A stretch of 20,219 nucleotides of DNA from IMG/VR virus record IMGVR_UViG_3300031800_000019, positions 1-20,219 of that record; one strand, 5' to 3'. A program made the translations under genes and the position numbers. Below the pieces are notes generated by a model that worked only from the letters and a program-made list of their open reading frames with translations, did not search any database and was not told the origin of the DNA. Positions within the stretch are counted from its first letter, which is position 1. Each line of letters begins with the position of its first letter. Shown here piece after piece: positions 10,385-17,057 of this stretch. This DNA is from a virus.

Positions 10385-10714
10385 ATGGCTAAAGTCACAT
10401 TTGGAACCCCAAGAGAGGACGGCTCCTTCGGCAACGAAGCCCAAACCCAAGGCGGCACCACTACCAGCATCTTCTTGGACGGCGCGAAAACTGGGTACAT
10501 CGAAAGGTACATGGCCTTCGGTTGGAAGCCCTTCACTTCGGCCTACATAGTCTGGTGGGGCTTAGTAGAGCCGAACGGCGAGTTTACCGCCACCACTTCG
10601 GAGAGGTGGTTTAACACCCACGGCTCTTCAGGTGATGTCTACCCCAGTGCTCGCTCCGCTCTCGCCGCCGCGAAACGGTATGCTCGCGAGACATTGATTC
10701 AAGGGAGATCTTAG
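10385..10714 (+). CDS. Hypothetical protein, 109 aa
   Basis: First gene after leader block B. The ATG at 10385 follows TTAGGAG; an earlier in-frame ATG (10319) would read through the palindrome and is rejected. The protein starts 'MAKVTFGTPREDGSFGN', has a Trp/Tyr-rich centre ('MAFGWKPFTSAYIVWWGLVEPNG') and ends with a helix 'ARSALAAAKRYARE'. No catalytic motif or membrane segment. It looks like a small soluble alpha/beta protein. Family not recognised. TAG stop, one base before the next ATG. Confidence 0.68.
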   Translation: MAKVTFGTPREDGSFGNEAQTQGGTTTSIFLDGAKTGYIERYMAFGWKPFTSAYIVWWGLVEPNGEFTATTSERWFNTHGSSGDVYPSARSALAAAKRYARETLIQGRS

Positions 10715-10715
10715 G

Positions 10716-11084
10716 ATGAGGCCACTCGGAGCGCGACAAGGGATGCTCCTTGAGGTGCTGGCCACTGGCGCCAACGAGCGGTGGGCGGTTCGCGACAATG
10801 TTCGCGAGGGCTACGTCGGGTTTGGGCCAGAGGCAGAAATGAAGATCGCCGCCTCTCTTGCCAAGCGCGGCTTGCTCGACACGGTTGTTGAACCAGCGTC
10901 CCTGACCTACGGAGTCTTCGTGATGAACGACGCAGGACGAGCGGTCGCCGCTACCAAGGCCACGGTGATGTCCTCCCTGGCACTCTGGCGTCCCGAACGG
11001 TTCGCGGCTTACCGCGCTTTGGTCCACGAAGTCGGAGCCCAGGCCGAGATGATCGCCAGAATTCTACCAGAGGAGGGGGCCTAA
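10716..11084 (+). CDS. Possible winged-helix protein, 122 aa
   Basis: Last gene of the rightward operon. The first 80 residues fit a winged helix: helix 'ARQGMLLEVLATGANERW', helix 'EAEMKIAASLAKRGLLDTV', then a wing 'ASLTYGVFVMNDAGRAVAAT'. This is the pattern of MarR- or PadR-like small DNA-binding proteins, though no family is recognised with certainty. The C-terminal helix may dimerise. ATG 10716 follows AAGGGAG. Ends in TAA, 9 bases before an intrinsic terminator. A regulatory role is inferred from fold only. Confidence 0.68.
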   Translation: MRPLGARQGMLLEVLATGANERWAVRDNVREGYVGFGPEAEMKIAASLAKRGLLDTVVEPASLTYGVFVMNDAGRAVAATKATVMSSLALWRPERFAAYRALVHEVGAQAEMIARILPEEGA

Positions 11085-11093
11085 GATAACTGA

Positions 11094-11122
11094 GGGGGGT
11101 CCGAAAGGCCCCCCCTTTTTTT
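11094..11122 (+). terminator. Intrinsic terminator of the rightward operon
   Basis: Six G (11094-11099), a single T bulge, CC, a GAAA tetraloop, GG, then seven C (11109-11115) followed by seven T (11116-11122). This is a strong rho-independent terminator just after the last rightward gene. Read leftward there is no T-run after the stem, so it mainly serves the plus strand, although it also lies 5 bases past the end of the leftward lysis operon. Confidence 0.93.
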
Positions 11123-11127
11123 GCCCT

Positions 11128-11766
11128 CTAGTTACTGAGTAGCATTCCCAACGCCACGCCCACCGCGAGCACTGGCACCCCCACCTTCGCACCGTTCAGG
11201 AAGCGCACACTGAAGGGAGGCGTGAGGAGTCGCTCTAGCTCACTGATGCTCAACGCCTGTTGCTCTATCTCCGCACGTAGGCTCGCCTGGATGTCGTCGC
11301 CCAGGTGCATCAACTCAGTCATCGAAGCGTTCGCCTCGAACAGTGCGACGGTCTCGCGCTTCAGGATCGCGACCTGGGACTCCAGTGCGCTCACCTCCTT
11401 CTGGTGCTCGACCACAAGGGAGTCCACCAACTGAAGCGTCGAGGAATCAACCCGAACTCGAATGGAGTCTACCAGGGTGGTGGCACGGACGTTGGCCTCG
11501 CGGGCACGGTCGTTGGCCTCGTCGAGTTCGTGAGCCCACCTGATCGAGTCGAGTGTCAACGCCCTTCCCTGCTCATCGACCACGGAGCGCAAGCTATCCT
11601 CTCGCACCGCCATAGGCTCTCTAGCGTCGATCAGAACCGCAATGCTATCAGACGCCATGCCTAGAGCCTCGCGGGCCCTAGAAGCGCCATAGATGCTATA
11701 GATGCCATGCACGAATAGGAGCGCCATAAGGACCGCGACGACTGCCAGCCATCGGTATGAGATCAT
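11128..11766 (-). CDS. Coiled-coil membrane protein in spanin position, 212 aa
   Basis: Last gene of the lysis cassette. It has an N-terminal hydrophobic segment (about 6-24, 'WLAVVAVLMALLFVHGIYSIY'), a long charged helical middle (about 30-180) with heptad-like repeats suited to a coiled coil, and a second hydrophobic segment at the very C-terminus (about 192-211, 'GVPVLAVGVALGMLLSN'). In Gram-negative phages this slot after the endolysin is normally an Rz-type i-spanin, which has only the N-terminal anchor. Hydrophobic ends on both sides are unusual. ATG 11766 overlaps the previous TGA (ATGA). No lipobox. Spanin function is inferred from position and architecture. Confidence 0.66.
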   Translation of the reverse strand: MISYRWLAVVAVLMALLFVHGIYSIYGASRAREALGMASDSIAVLIDAREPMAVREDSLRSVVDEQGRALTLDSIRWAHELDEANDRAREANVRATTLVDSIRVRVDSSTLQLVDSLVVEHQKEVSALESQVAILKRETVALFEANASMTELMHLGDDIQASLRAEIEQQALSISELERLLTPPFSVRFLNGAKVGVPVLAVGVALGMLLSN

Positions 11767-11885
11767 AGAGCCCCGGTTGTCCTGATCTTGTCGATGTCTT
11801 GATGTGTCACCTTACGAGGGGTACCCCACATGAGTAGAAGAGCAAGCGAGGCGGTAACCATTCCAATGACTAGATACTTCCTCAC
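11763..11885 (-). CDS. Small single-pass membrane protein of the lysis cassette, 40 aa
   Basis: Forty residues starting at GTG 11885: a basic N-terminus (VRKY), a hydrophobic segment 'LVIGMVTASLALLLMWG', then a polar, charged tail. AGGAG lies 7 bases before the GTG, and the GTG overlaps the endolysin TGA (GTGA). It is probably an inner-membrane protein with the tail outside. It has no Cys, so it is not an o-spanin lipoprotein. A second holin, an antiholin or a spanin partner are possible from position only. Confidence 0.6.
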   Translation of the reverse strand: MRKYLVIGMVTASLALLLMWGTPRKVTHQDIDKIRTTGAL

Positions 11886-12349
11886 GCTCCATCTCCTCTC
11901 AGGACGCCAGTCGCGGTGAGGGGAGCCTCGAACTCCTCGGGCCATGCCCTGAGTTCAAGATGGGGAAGGTCGTGGAAGCTCTGGTCGTGGTGGTCTCCGT
12001 CCTGATCCCAATCGCCTCCCGACCGGATCACGATACCGCTAGTCGATGCGATGCCCTGGATGAAGCCCGCAAGAGAATAGAACTCCTCTCGGTTGTCCCA
12101 TCTCACATGGGGTCGCTGGGGATACCAGGGCGCTAGATCGACCGCACGTGCTGGTTGCTTGTTGTGAAGCGAGTCGGGGTAATGGAGCGTCGTCTTGCCT
12201 GTCCTGAAATACTCTTCCTGTAGGTCACGCCCACGGTGGCCTTCTATGAGAGTGAAGTCCCTGGTTTTGATCGCCTCCTCGAGCACCTGTTTCAGTGCGG
12301 GGTGGAGCGTGTCGAGCACCTGAGTGGAGCGCCTACCAAAGCTAGGCAT
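11882..12349 (-). CDS. Endolysin, M15-family peptidase, 155 aa
   Basis: A zinc D,L- or L,D-type peptidase that cuts peptidoglycan cross-links at lysis (VanY/VanX-like M15 family, compare T5 endolysin). Visible features are 'IEGHRGRDLQEEYFRTGKT' (35-53) with R39, the S60-L-H62 element with R68 and D71 in 'ARAVDLAPW' (the S-x-H-x5-R-x2-D pattern with zinc ligands H62 and D71), and the C-terminal 'PHLEL' with H130 as third ligand. No signal peptide, so it needs the holin for export. The ATG at 12349 overlaps the end of the holin candidate by 8 bases. GAGG lies 8 bases upstream. Confidence 0.88.
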   Translation of the reverse strand: MPSFGRRSTQVLDTLHPALKQVLEEAIKTRDFTLIEGHRGRDLQEEYFRTGKTTLHYPDSLHNKQPARAVDLAPWYPQRPHVRWDNREEFYSLAGFIQGIASTSGIVIRSGGDWDQDGDHHDQSFHDLPHLELRAWPEEFEAPLTATGVLRGDGA

Positions 12350-12518
12350 CGTCGCGCCTCGATCCTACATAGATGTTGTGGGCTTGCCCCAGGGCTATCG
12401 TCGCAGTCGCTATCGCAGTGAAGGCAGTCGCGTCATCGAGGTAAACGGACAGGCCAAACGCCACCGCACTGAGCGTGACGCTTATGACCATCCAACGAGA
12501 GGCGAACCATCGATTCAT
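12342..12518 (-). CDS. Holin candidate, 58 aa
   Basis: A short gene found by reading the gap between its neighbours: ATG 12518 overlaps the preceding TGA (ATGA), and TAG at 12344-12342 lies just inside the endolysin start. The protein is MNRWFASR, a hydrophobic segment 'WMVISVTLSAVAFGLSVYL', a short acidic loop (DD), a second segment 'ATAFTAIATATIALGQA', and a charged tail ending SRRDDA. Two membrane segments, small size, a charged C-terminus and placement directly before the endolysin are the usual class II holin profile. No family recognised by sequence, so the function is inferred from context. Confidence 0.7.
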   Translation of the reverse strand: MNRWFASRWMVISVTLSAVAFGLSVYLDDATAFTAIATATIALGQAHNIYVGSRRDDA

Positions 12519-12766
12519 TTGTCTTTGAGGTGAGTTGTCTCCACTTCCAAGACAGTGATGCGATCACCCTGAGCATCTACCCTATCATCAAGGCGAGTGA
12601 TGATACGCTCCATAGCATCTAGTGATTGGCGACATCCATTGAGGCCAGCTTTCACTCCACCGTAAGCGGCCCCTGCTGCACCGGGAATAGCTAGGAGGGA
12701 GAGTAGGGTGATGGTATCAGAGTCCACGGTTTCAATCACCTTCGTTCCAGGGAAGCTCGTCTCCAC
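12515..12766 (-). CDS. Membrane/coiled-coil protein at the head of the lysis cassette, up to 83 aa
   Basis: One hydrophobic, Gly/Ala-rich segment ('TITLLSLLAIPGAAGAAYGGVKAGL') followed by a charged helix 'LDAMERIITRLDDRVDAQGDRITVLEVETTHLKDK' that looks like a coiled coil. This resembles small holin-associated proteins of phage lysis cassettes. The start is unsure: GTG at 12766 (listed), GTG 12739, or GTG 12727. The last has the best ribosome binding site (AAGGTGAT) and lies just after the upstream stop at 12732, giving 70 residues. Its stop overlaps the holin candidate's ATG (ATGA). An antiholin or holin partner is a reasonable guess. Confidence 0.65.
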   Translation of the reverse strand: METSFPGTKVIETVDSDTITLLSLLAIPGAAGAAYGGVKAGLNGCRQSLDAMERIITRLDDRVDAQGDRITVLEVETTHLKDK

Positions 12767-13094
12767 GCATCGTCTCGTGTGTGGGCGTGATCTGTTCAGC
12801 TATCTGAGCATCGAAGCTCGCTTGCATTCCCTCGATCTGTTCCTCGCCAAGCTGCTCCTCAGTCCAGCCTTGAACATCGCTTTCAGTGAGGTCAACAAAC
12901 GGAATCCACGGATCACCCTCAGTCCATGTCACGGACGATGTGCCGATAGATGAGGCCGTGTGTGGTGGATCTTCACCATCTGTAGCTGAATACCGCCAAT
13001 GGATCGTGTAAACGACCATAGTCACGTCATCGGGGGGCACCGGCCCTATCTCCACGTCGAGCGCGGAGAACGTCCAGGAATACGAGATACTCAT
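12732..13094 (-). CDS. Small conserved phage protein after the tail fibre, 120 aa
   Basis: A small acidic protein. The N-terminal half is beta-like with alternating hydrophobics ('SISYSWTFSALDVEIGPV', 'MVVYTIHWRYSATDG'). It is followed by the 'PFVDLTESDVQGWTEEQLGEEQIEGMQASFDAQIAEQI' helix pair and a Pro/Trp end. This layout recalls a protein (DUF7936-like in my memory) common right after tail fibre genes in marine phages, with unknown function. ATG 13094 lies 2 bases after the fibre stop, with GAGGAAG upstream. It may be a fibre chaperone or a structural accessory. That is inference. Confidence 0.74.
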   Translation of the reverse strand: MSISYSWTFSALDVEIGPVPPDDVTMVVYTIHWRYSATDGEDPPHTASSIGTSSVTWTEGDPWIPFVDLTESDVQGWTEEQLGEEQIEGMQASFDAQIAEQITPTHETMRGDELPWNEGD

Positions 13095-13096
13095 GG

Positions 13097-16000
13097 TTAT
13101 TCTTCCTCTGGTTTCTCAGGCTCGACAATCACATGGCCGTCATCATCGGTCCAATCGGTTTCCATTATGTGTGGATCGCAGCGTTCTGCCACGACCATCC
13201 AGCTTACGGTATCGTCTGAGTCAGTTTCCTCACATTCAATCGTGAGCGTGTTTCCCTCGACTGAACCTCTAACCGCATCCCACCCAGAGTCATTCTGTAT
13301 CCAGCACTGAGGATCGCGGCACAGAAGCTCCCATGTGCCCTCAGTCATGCCAGCCGCATCATCCAAATCCACCTGTGCCCAGCCACCAGAGAGATCAGCG
13401 GTGCCCCTATAAACTAGATCAGCTTTCGGTCCCTCAATGAAGCTGTGAACTAGGTGGTGCGTGTCTTTCTTGTCTGGTAGCGGATGGTCGATCCTGAAGG
13501 AGCCAGAGCCTTTAGAAAACGCACCATTAACCGATACCGCACCACCAATTGCGATGGACATCCGAGTGCCACCACCGTTCTTAAAGTTGAGAGGTTTATC
13601 GGCGACTACTGTTAATTCGCCAGTATCACCATTGATGCCGTATCCAATAAACATTTTATTGGCGCTATCGCTCTCACTAAACTTTATAGTCGGTGCATTA
13701 TCTGCGGCAGCTATTTCTAAATGCGCTGCTGGCGATAATGTCGTCCCTATGGCGAGGGCGCCGTTAGGGATGTTTACGTCCTGTGACGAGTCGAGGGTGA
13801 GGGCGATTGAACCACCAGCGGCGACATTCATCTTGTCGGTGTTGTGGTCGTAGTACAGCTTACCGCGACCGTTATCATCGCTATCACCGAAGTATATGCC
13901 ACCAGCGGCAGATGTACCCGTCAGGATGGAAATTCCTCCAGAGGTAAGAGTTTCGATGACGAACTCGTCAGCGGCTGAGTTAGGAGATGCCCCAGAAGAA
14001 TCCATGTAAATTTCGAGTCTACCAGCAGGGGTCGTAGTTCCTATCCCTATTTTATCATTGCCAGCATCGACAAAGAACATATTGGCTTCGCCGTTGGCTT
14101 CGATCCTGAAGTCATAATCGCCAGAGCCTTCATTGAATACCGTCGCACCATTTACCGTAAGCCCTGTCAGCGTTCCGAGACTGGTGATCGCTGACTGAGC
14201 CGCACCTGTGACCGTTGCCGCCGTGCCACTCGCGTTACCTGTGACGTTGCCCGTCAGCGGTCCTGCAAACCCCGTCGCAGTCAACACTCCCGTAGAAGCG
14301 TTGTAAGTGAGATTCGATGCGTCGGTCATTATTGCGAGACTGCCAGTAGCACTATCGAAGAACGCAGGGAAGGCTGTCGTATCTGACGAGTCTGCTACCG
14401 TGACCGTTGAGGCGAGCGTAGCAGTAGCAGCGTTTCCGCTACAAGCCGCAGCAGTCGAAACAGTTACAGCACCTCCTGCTGTCATGGTCGCATCACCTGA
14501 GAGTGCAAACTCTGCGGCGACATCACCCGAACTACCTATCCAGATCTTCGTATTCGCGAGCGGTGAACTTGTCGCGTCTATGTAAGCACCAGTTATAACG
14601 TCAGCCGTCCAGGTTCCAGCAGTTAAGGTCCCTACCCCAGTGATCGAAGTGGCAACCGCTGTGTTGAACCCTGCTATCGAGATATTTGCCTTGGTCAACT
14701 TCTTCTGAGCGTTGGCCGCATCAACAACCGCGAAGTAATCGCCATCACCATCGCTCGTACTCGTTGACAGTTCCGATAGATCTGTGTTCACCGTCACGTC
14801 ACCAGTGGTGCCAGAGACATCAATCAACGTCCCTGCTACGACTGAAGTGACCTTCGCGTCTGTGTAGGATGTCGAAATGGAGGTGAAGCCAGAGGCAATA
14901 CTCCCTGAAGCCAGGGCACCGACAGTGACTAAACTGGAGTCCCCGGTGTAGGCGGTGGCGCCTGAGAGGTTGAAGGCTGGTGTGCTGTCAGCTCCACCCA
15001 ATGACAGTGAAACTCCCCCATACGCAACCGTGGAATTCGTCAACGACCCGTTCGCTATCGCAGATAGGGTGTTGGTCGAGCCCGAGATGCTCTTGTTCGT
15101 GAGCGTGTCGGTCGTGGCCTTGCCCACTAAGGTGTCCGTGCTCGTAGGTAAGGTGACCGTCCCTGTGTTCGATATTGAACTGATGACCGGAGTCGTGAGA
15201 GTCTTGTTGGTGAGGGTCTGCGATCCTGCTAGGGTCGCAACCGTCGAGTCTATCGCGAAGGTCACCGTAGTACTCGACGCGCTCGACGCGAGCCCCGTGC
15301 CACCAGCAAGCGTCAGCGACTCGGAGTCCAGGTCGATGTCGATGTTGCCAGAATCGGAAATAATGTCCAGATCCTGAGCCGTGACCTGTGCGTCTACATA
15401 CGTGCGGATTGCGCCAGCCGTAGCGAGCAGGGTCGCGCTCGTCCCAAGTGAGCCGTTGTCGATTCCCGTGACCGTCGCGCCCGTAGCTAGGGCAAGGCTA
15501 GTGCTCCCACTGATGGTCGTGAACGAGGCGCCGCCGCCAGTAATGGTCGAGCTGCCGACATTGATTGTGCCGAAGTCGGTTGATATAGAACCAGCGTTGA
15601 GGGCCCCCACAGTTGTCAGATTGGCGGCAGTCGTAATCGCAGCCTGAGTTGCACCCGTGACCGTTGCGGCTGTACCGCTCACATCACCTGTAACGTCACC
15701 AGTTAGGTCACCATTAAAAGTTCCAGCCAGAACATTAGAGATCGCATTGTAGGTCAGTCCTGCATCACTCTTGGGAGCCAAGCTACCTGTCGCACTCTCA
15801 AACAAAGCTACCGAACAAGTGGAATCAGTGGTGGCTGCAACCGTGACTGTCGAAGCAAGCGTAGCTGTATCTGCGTTTCCTGTGACATCACCTACGAATG
15901 CGGTATCTGCTGTAATTGTGGCTCCGTCTATATTGGAACTACCAACGTCAATGTTTCCGAAGCCACTAGTGATGCTTCCAGAATTGAGGGCTCCCGTGGT

Positions 16001-16297
16001 GACGAGGGTTGAGTCACCCACATAAGCGGGAGTGAGTGTGCCAGCAGAATCGTCGTAGGTCCACGTTAAACCTCCGGCTGCACTGTCCTGGATCAGTTCT
16101 GCAACTCTGTCATCAATCGACTCGTCTACGGTGCGGAACACGTATTCTGAAGAACTCGCCTGGAAGAACAGACCCTCTCCATCCGTAGGTGGCCCTGCTT
16201 CTATGCTATAACCTCGCAGGGCTGTGGCGTCCCGCGAGTTCGTAATCTCGAGCGTCTGTTGAGTTGCATCGATCACCAGTGTGGTCGGGACGGCCAT
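13097..16297 (-). CDS. Large repetitive tail fibre / receptor-binding protein, 1066 aa
   Basis: Very rich in Thr, Ser, Ala, Gly and Val, with repeated units typical of trimeric beta fibres. 'TLASTVTVA...FxSATGSLA...LTYNA...LTGxVTGxxSGTAATVTGAxQxAIT' appears twice (about residues 145-240 and 610-705). 'TVGALxSGSIxxxFxxI' appears three times. Several 'LTNKxI/T' turns are seen near 370-400. The C-terminal ~130 residues ('GSFRIDHPLPDKK...DLVYRG...MTEGTWELL...WDAVRGSVEGNTLTIE') match a module I recall from many marine phage fibres and would carry or anchor host binding. The lower GC in parts of 13.5-14.1 kb hints that this end was acquired. ATG 16297 lies just past the preceding stop. Confidence 0.88.
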   Translation of the reverse strand: MAVPTTLVIDATQQTLEITNSRDATALRGYSIEAGPPTDGEGLFFQASSSEYVFRTVDESIDDRVAELIQDSAAGGLTWTYDDSAGTLTPAYVGDSTLVTTGALNSGSITSGFGNIDVGSSNIDGATITADTAFVGDVTGNADTATLASTVTVAATTDSTCSVALFESATGSLAPKSDAGLTYNAISNVLAGTFNGDLTGDVTGDVSGTAATVTGATQAAITTAANLTTVGALNAGSISTDFGTINVGSSTITGGGASFTTISGSTSLALATGATVTGIDNGSLGTSATLLATAGAIRTYVDAQVTAQDLDIISDSGNIDIDLDSESLTLAGGTGLASSASSTTVTFAIDSTVATLAGSQTLTNKTLTTPVISSISNTGTVTLPTSTDTLVGKATTDTLTNKSISGSTNTLSAIANGSLTNSTVAYGGVSLSLGGADSTPAFNLSGATAYTGDSSLVTVGALASGSIASGFTSISTSYTDAKVTSVVAGTLIDVSGTTGDVTVNTDLSELSTSTSDGDGDYFAVVDAANAQKKLTKANISIAGFNTAVATSITGVGTLTAGTWTADVITGAYIDATSSPLANTKIWIGSSGDVAAEFALSGDATMTAGGAVTVSTAAACSGNAATATLASTVTVADSSDTTAFPAFFDSATGSLAIMTDASNLTYNASTGVLTATGFAGPLTGNVTGNASGTAATVTGAAQSAITSLGTLTGLTVNGATVFNEGSGDYDFRIEANGEANMFFVDAGNDKIGIGTTTPAGRLEIYMDSSGASPNSAADEFVIETLTSGGISILTGTSAAGGIYFGDSDDNGRGKLYYDHNTDKMNVAAGGSIALTLDSSQDVNIPNGALAIGTTLSPAAHLEIAAADNAPTIKFSESDSANKMFIGYGINGDTGELTVVADKPLNFKNGGGTRMSIAIGGAVSVNGAFSKGSGSFRIDHPLPDKKDTHHLVHSFIEGPKADLVYRGTADLSGGWAQVDLDDAAGMTEGTWELLCRDPQCWIQNDSGWDAVRGSVEGNTLTIECEETDSDDTVSWMVVAERCDPHIMETDWTDDDGHVIVEPEKPEEE

Positions 16298-16299
16298 AG

Positions 16300-16662
16300 T
16301 TAGTTCCTCGTCACGCTAGGTGTGAACTCACAGGTGCCTTCGACCAAGCGCAGATTCGATCCTCCAGAATCAATCAACTCGAGATCCCAGACGCCGAAGC
16401 CTGGATCGATTGCAGCAGTCTCAACATCCGTGAGTGAGATGTTAATCGTCCCGGCTGTGCCGCCGAGCGTGATCCCTGATCCAGATGTCAGCGATGCTAG
16501 AGCTGTACTGTCCGACTGCTTCCTTCTGATGTCCATCGCAGCCGTGTAATTAGTTAGATCTTTCTTCGTGCCAGCCGCAACCGTGGTCACGTACCACGTC
16601 ATCGTGACCCCGAACTCTGAGTATGTAGGAATCTCGAAGTGTACTGGTCCGGCAGTAGCCAT
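16300..16662 (-). CDS. Small tail protein, 120 aa
   Basis: A beta-rich protein just before the fibre gene. Pattern: 'MTWYVTTVAAGTKKDLTNYTAAMDIRRKQ', then 'ITLGGTAGTINISLTDVETAAI', then 'FGVWDLELIDSGGSNLRLVEGTCEFTPSVTR'. I recall this last motif from small tail or baseplate-associated proteins next to tail fibre genes in siphoviruses, where it resembles an immunoglobulin-like structural domain. The ATG at 16662 shares a base with the previous TGA (TGATG), and GGGGGA lies upstream. It probably links the fibre to the tail tip. Confidence 0.74.
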   Translation of the reverse strand: MATAGPVHFEIPTYSEFGVTMTWYVTTVAAGTKKDLTNYTAAMDIRRKQSDSTALASLTSGSGITLGGTAGTINISLTDVETAAIDPGFGVWDLELIDSGGSNLRLVEGTCEFTPSVTRN

Positions 16663-16982
16663 CAGTCCCCCTTGGTTTCCGTTCCGTCCAACCGATCCAG
16701 CACGTCAGGGATGCAGCGCACGCTCCACGTCTGGAAGCGTCCGATCCCACGGTCCAGATGGTCGCGTAACGTGGCTGGTGCGCCTGCGGGCAGTTCCAGC
16801 TTAATGTCGCGCTCTATCGTATACATCCTAGGCACCCCGTTCGCCTGGACCCCTATGCCCATCCCCACCTTCTCGAACGCCTCGAGGATGTCGTTCAGGT
16901 TCCGCTGCTCACCGACCGATTCCACACTGGAGGTGATCAGGATTCTGTAGATTGTCTCGTACTCATGTTTGCTCAGTTTCAT
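16662..16982 (-). CDS. Conserved hypothetical tail-region protein, 106 aa
   Basis: A soluble protein, helical at the N-terminus ('SKHEYETIYRILITSSVES') and with a Trp/Arg-rich end ('LRDHLDRGIGRFQTWSVRCIPDVLDRL'). I recall a similar 'DHLDRGITRFQTWxVRPIPDV' signature from tail-region proteins of marine phages, with no known function. ATG 16982 is chosen because GGAAGAG lies just upstream. An ATG four codons earlier (16994) has no ribosome binding site. It ends at the shared TGATG with the next gene. Confidence 0.72.
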   Translation of the reverse strand: MKLSKHEYETIYRILITSSVESVGEQRNLNDILEAFEKVGMGIGVQANGVPRMYTIERDIKLELPAGAPATLRDHLDRGIGRFQTWSVRCIPDVLDRLDGTETKGD

Positions 16983-17021
16983 CGTCTCTTCCATGCGCCG
17001 GAGGGCTATAAGTCACGCTCT

Positions 17022-17051
17022 ATATTACCACCGTTTATCCTCTTCCATCAA
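17022..17051 (-). promoter_or_regulatory. Possible leftward sigma-70-like promoter
   Basis: On the minus strand TTGATG (17051-17046) and TAATAT (17027-17022) are separated by 18 bases. They lie in an AT-rich gap of about 75 bases between the tail hub stop and the next gene, the only real gap in the tail block. It could drive the fibre and lysis genes. Each box matches consensus at four of six positions. Confidence 0.4.
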
Positions 17052-17057
17052 ATGTCT

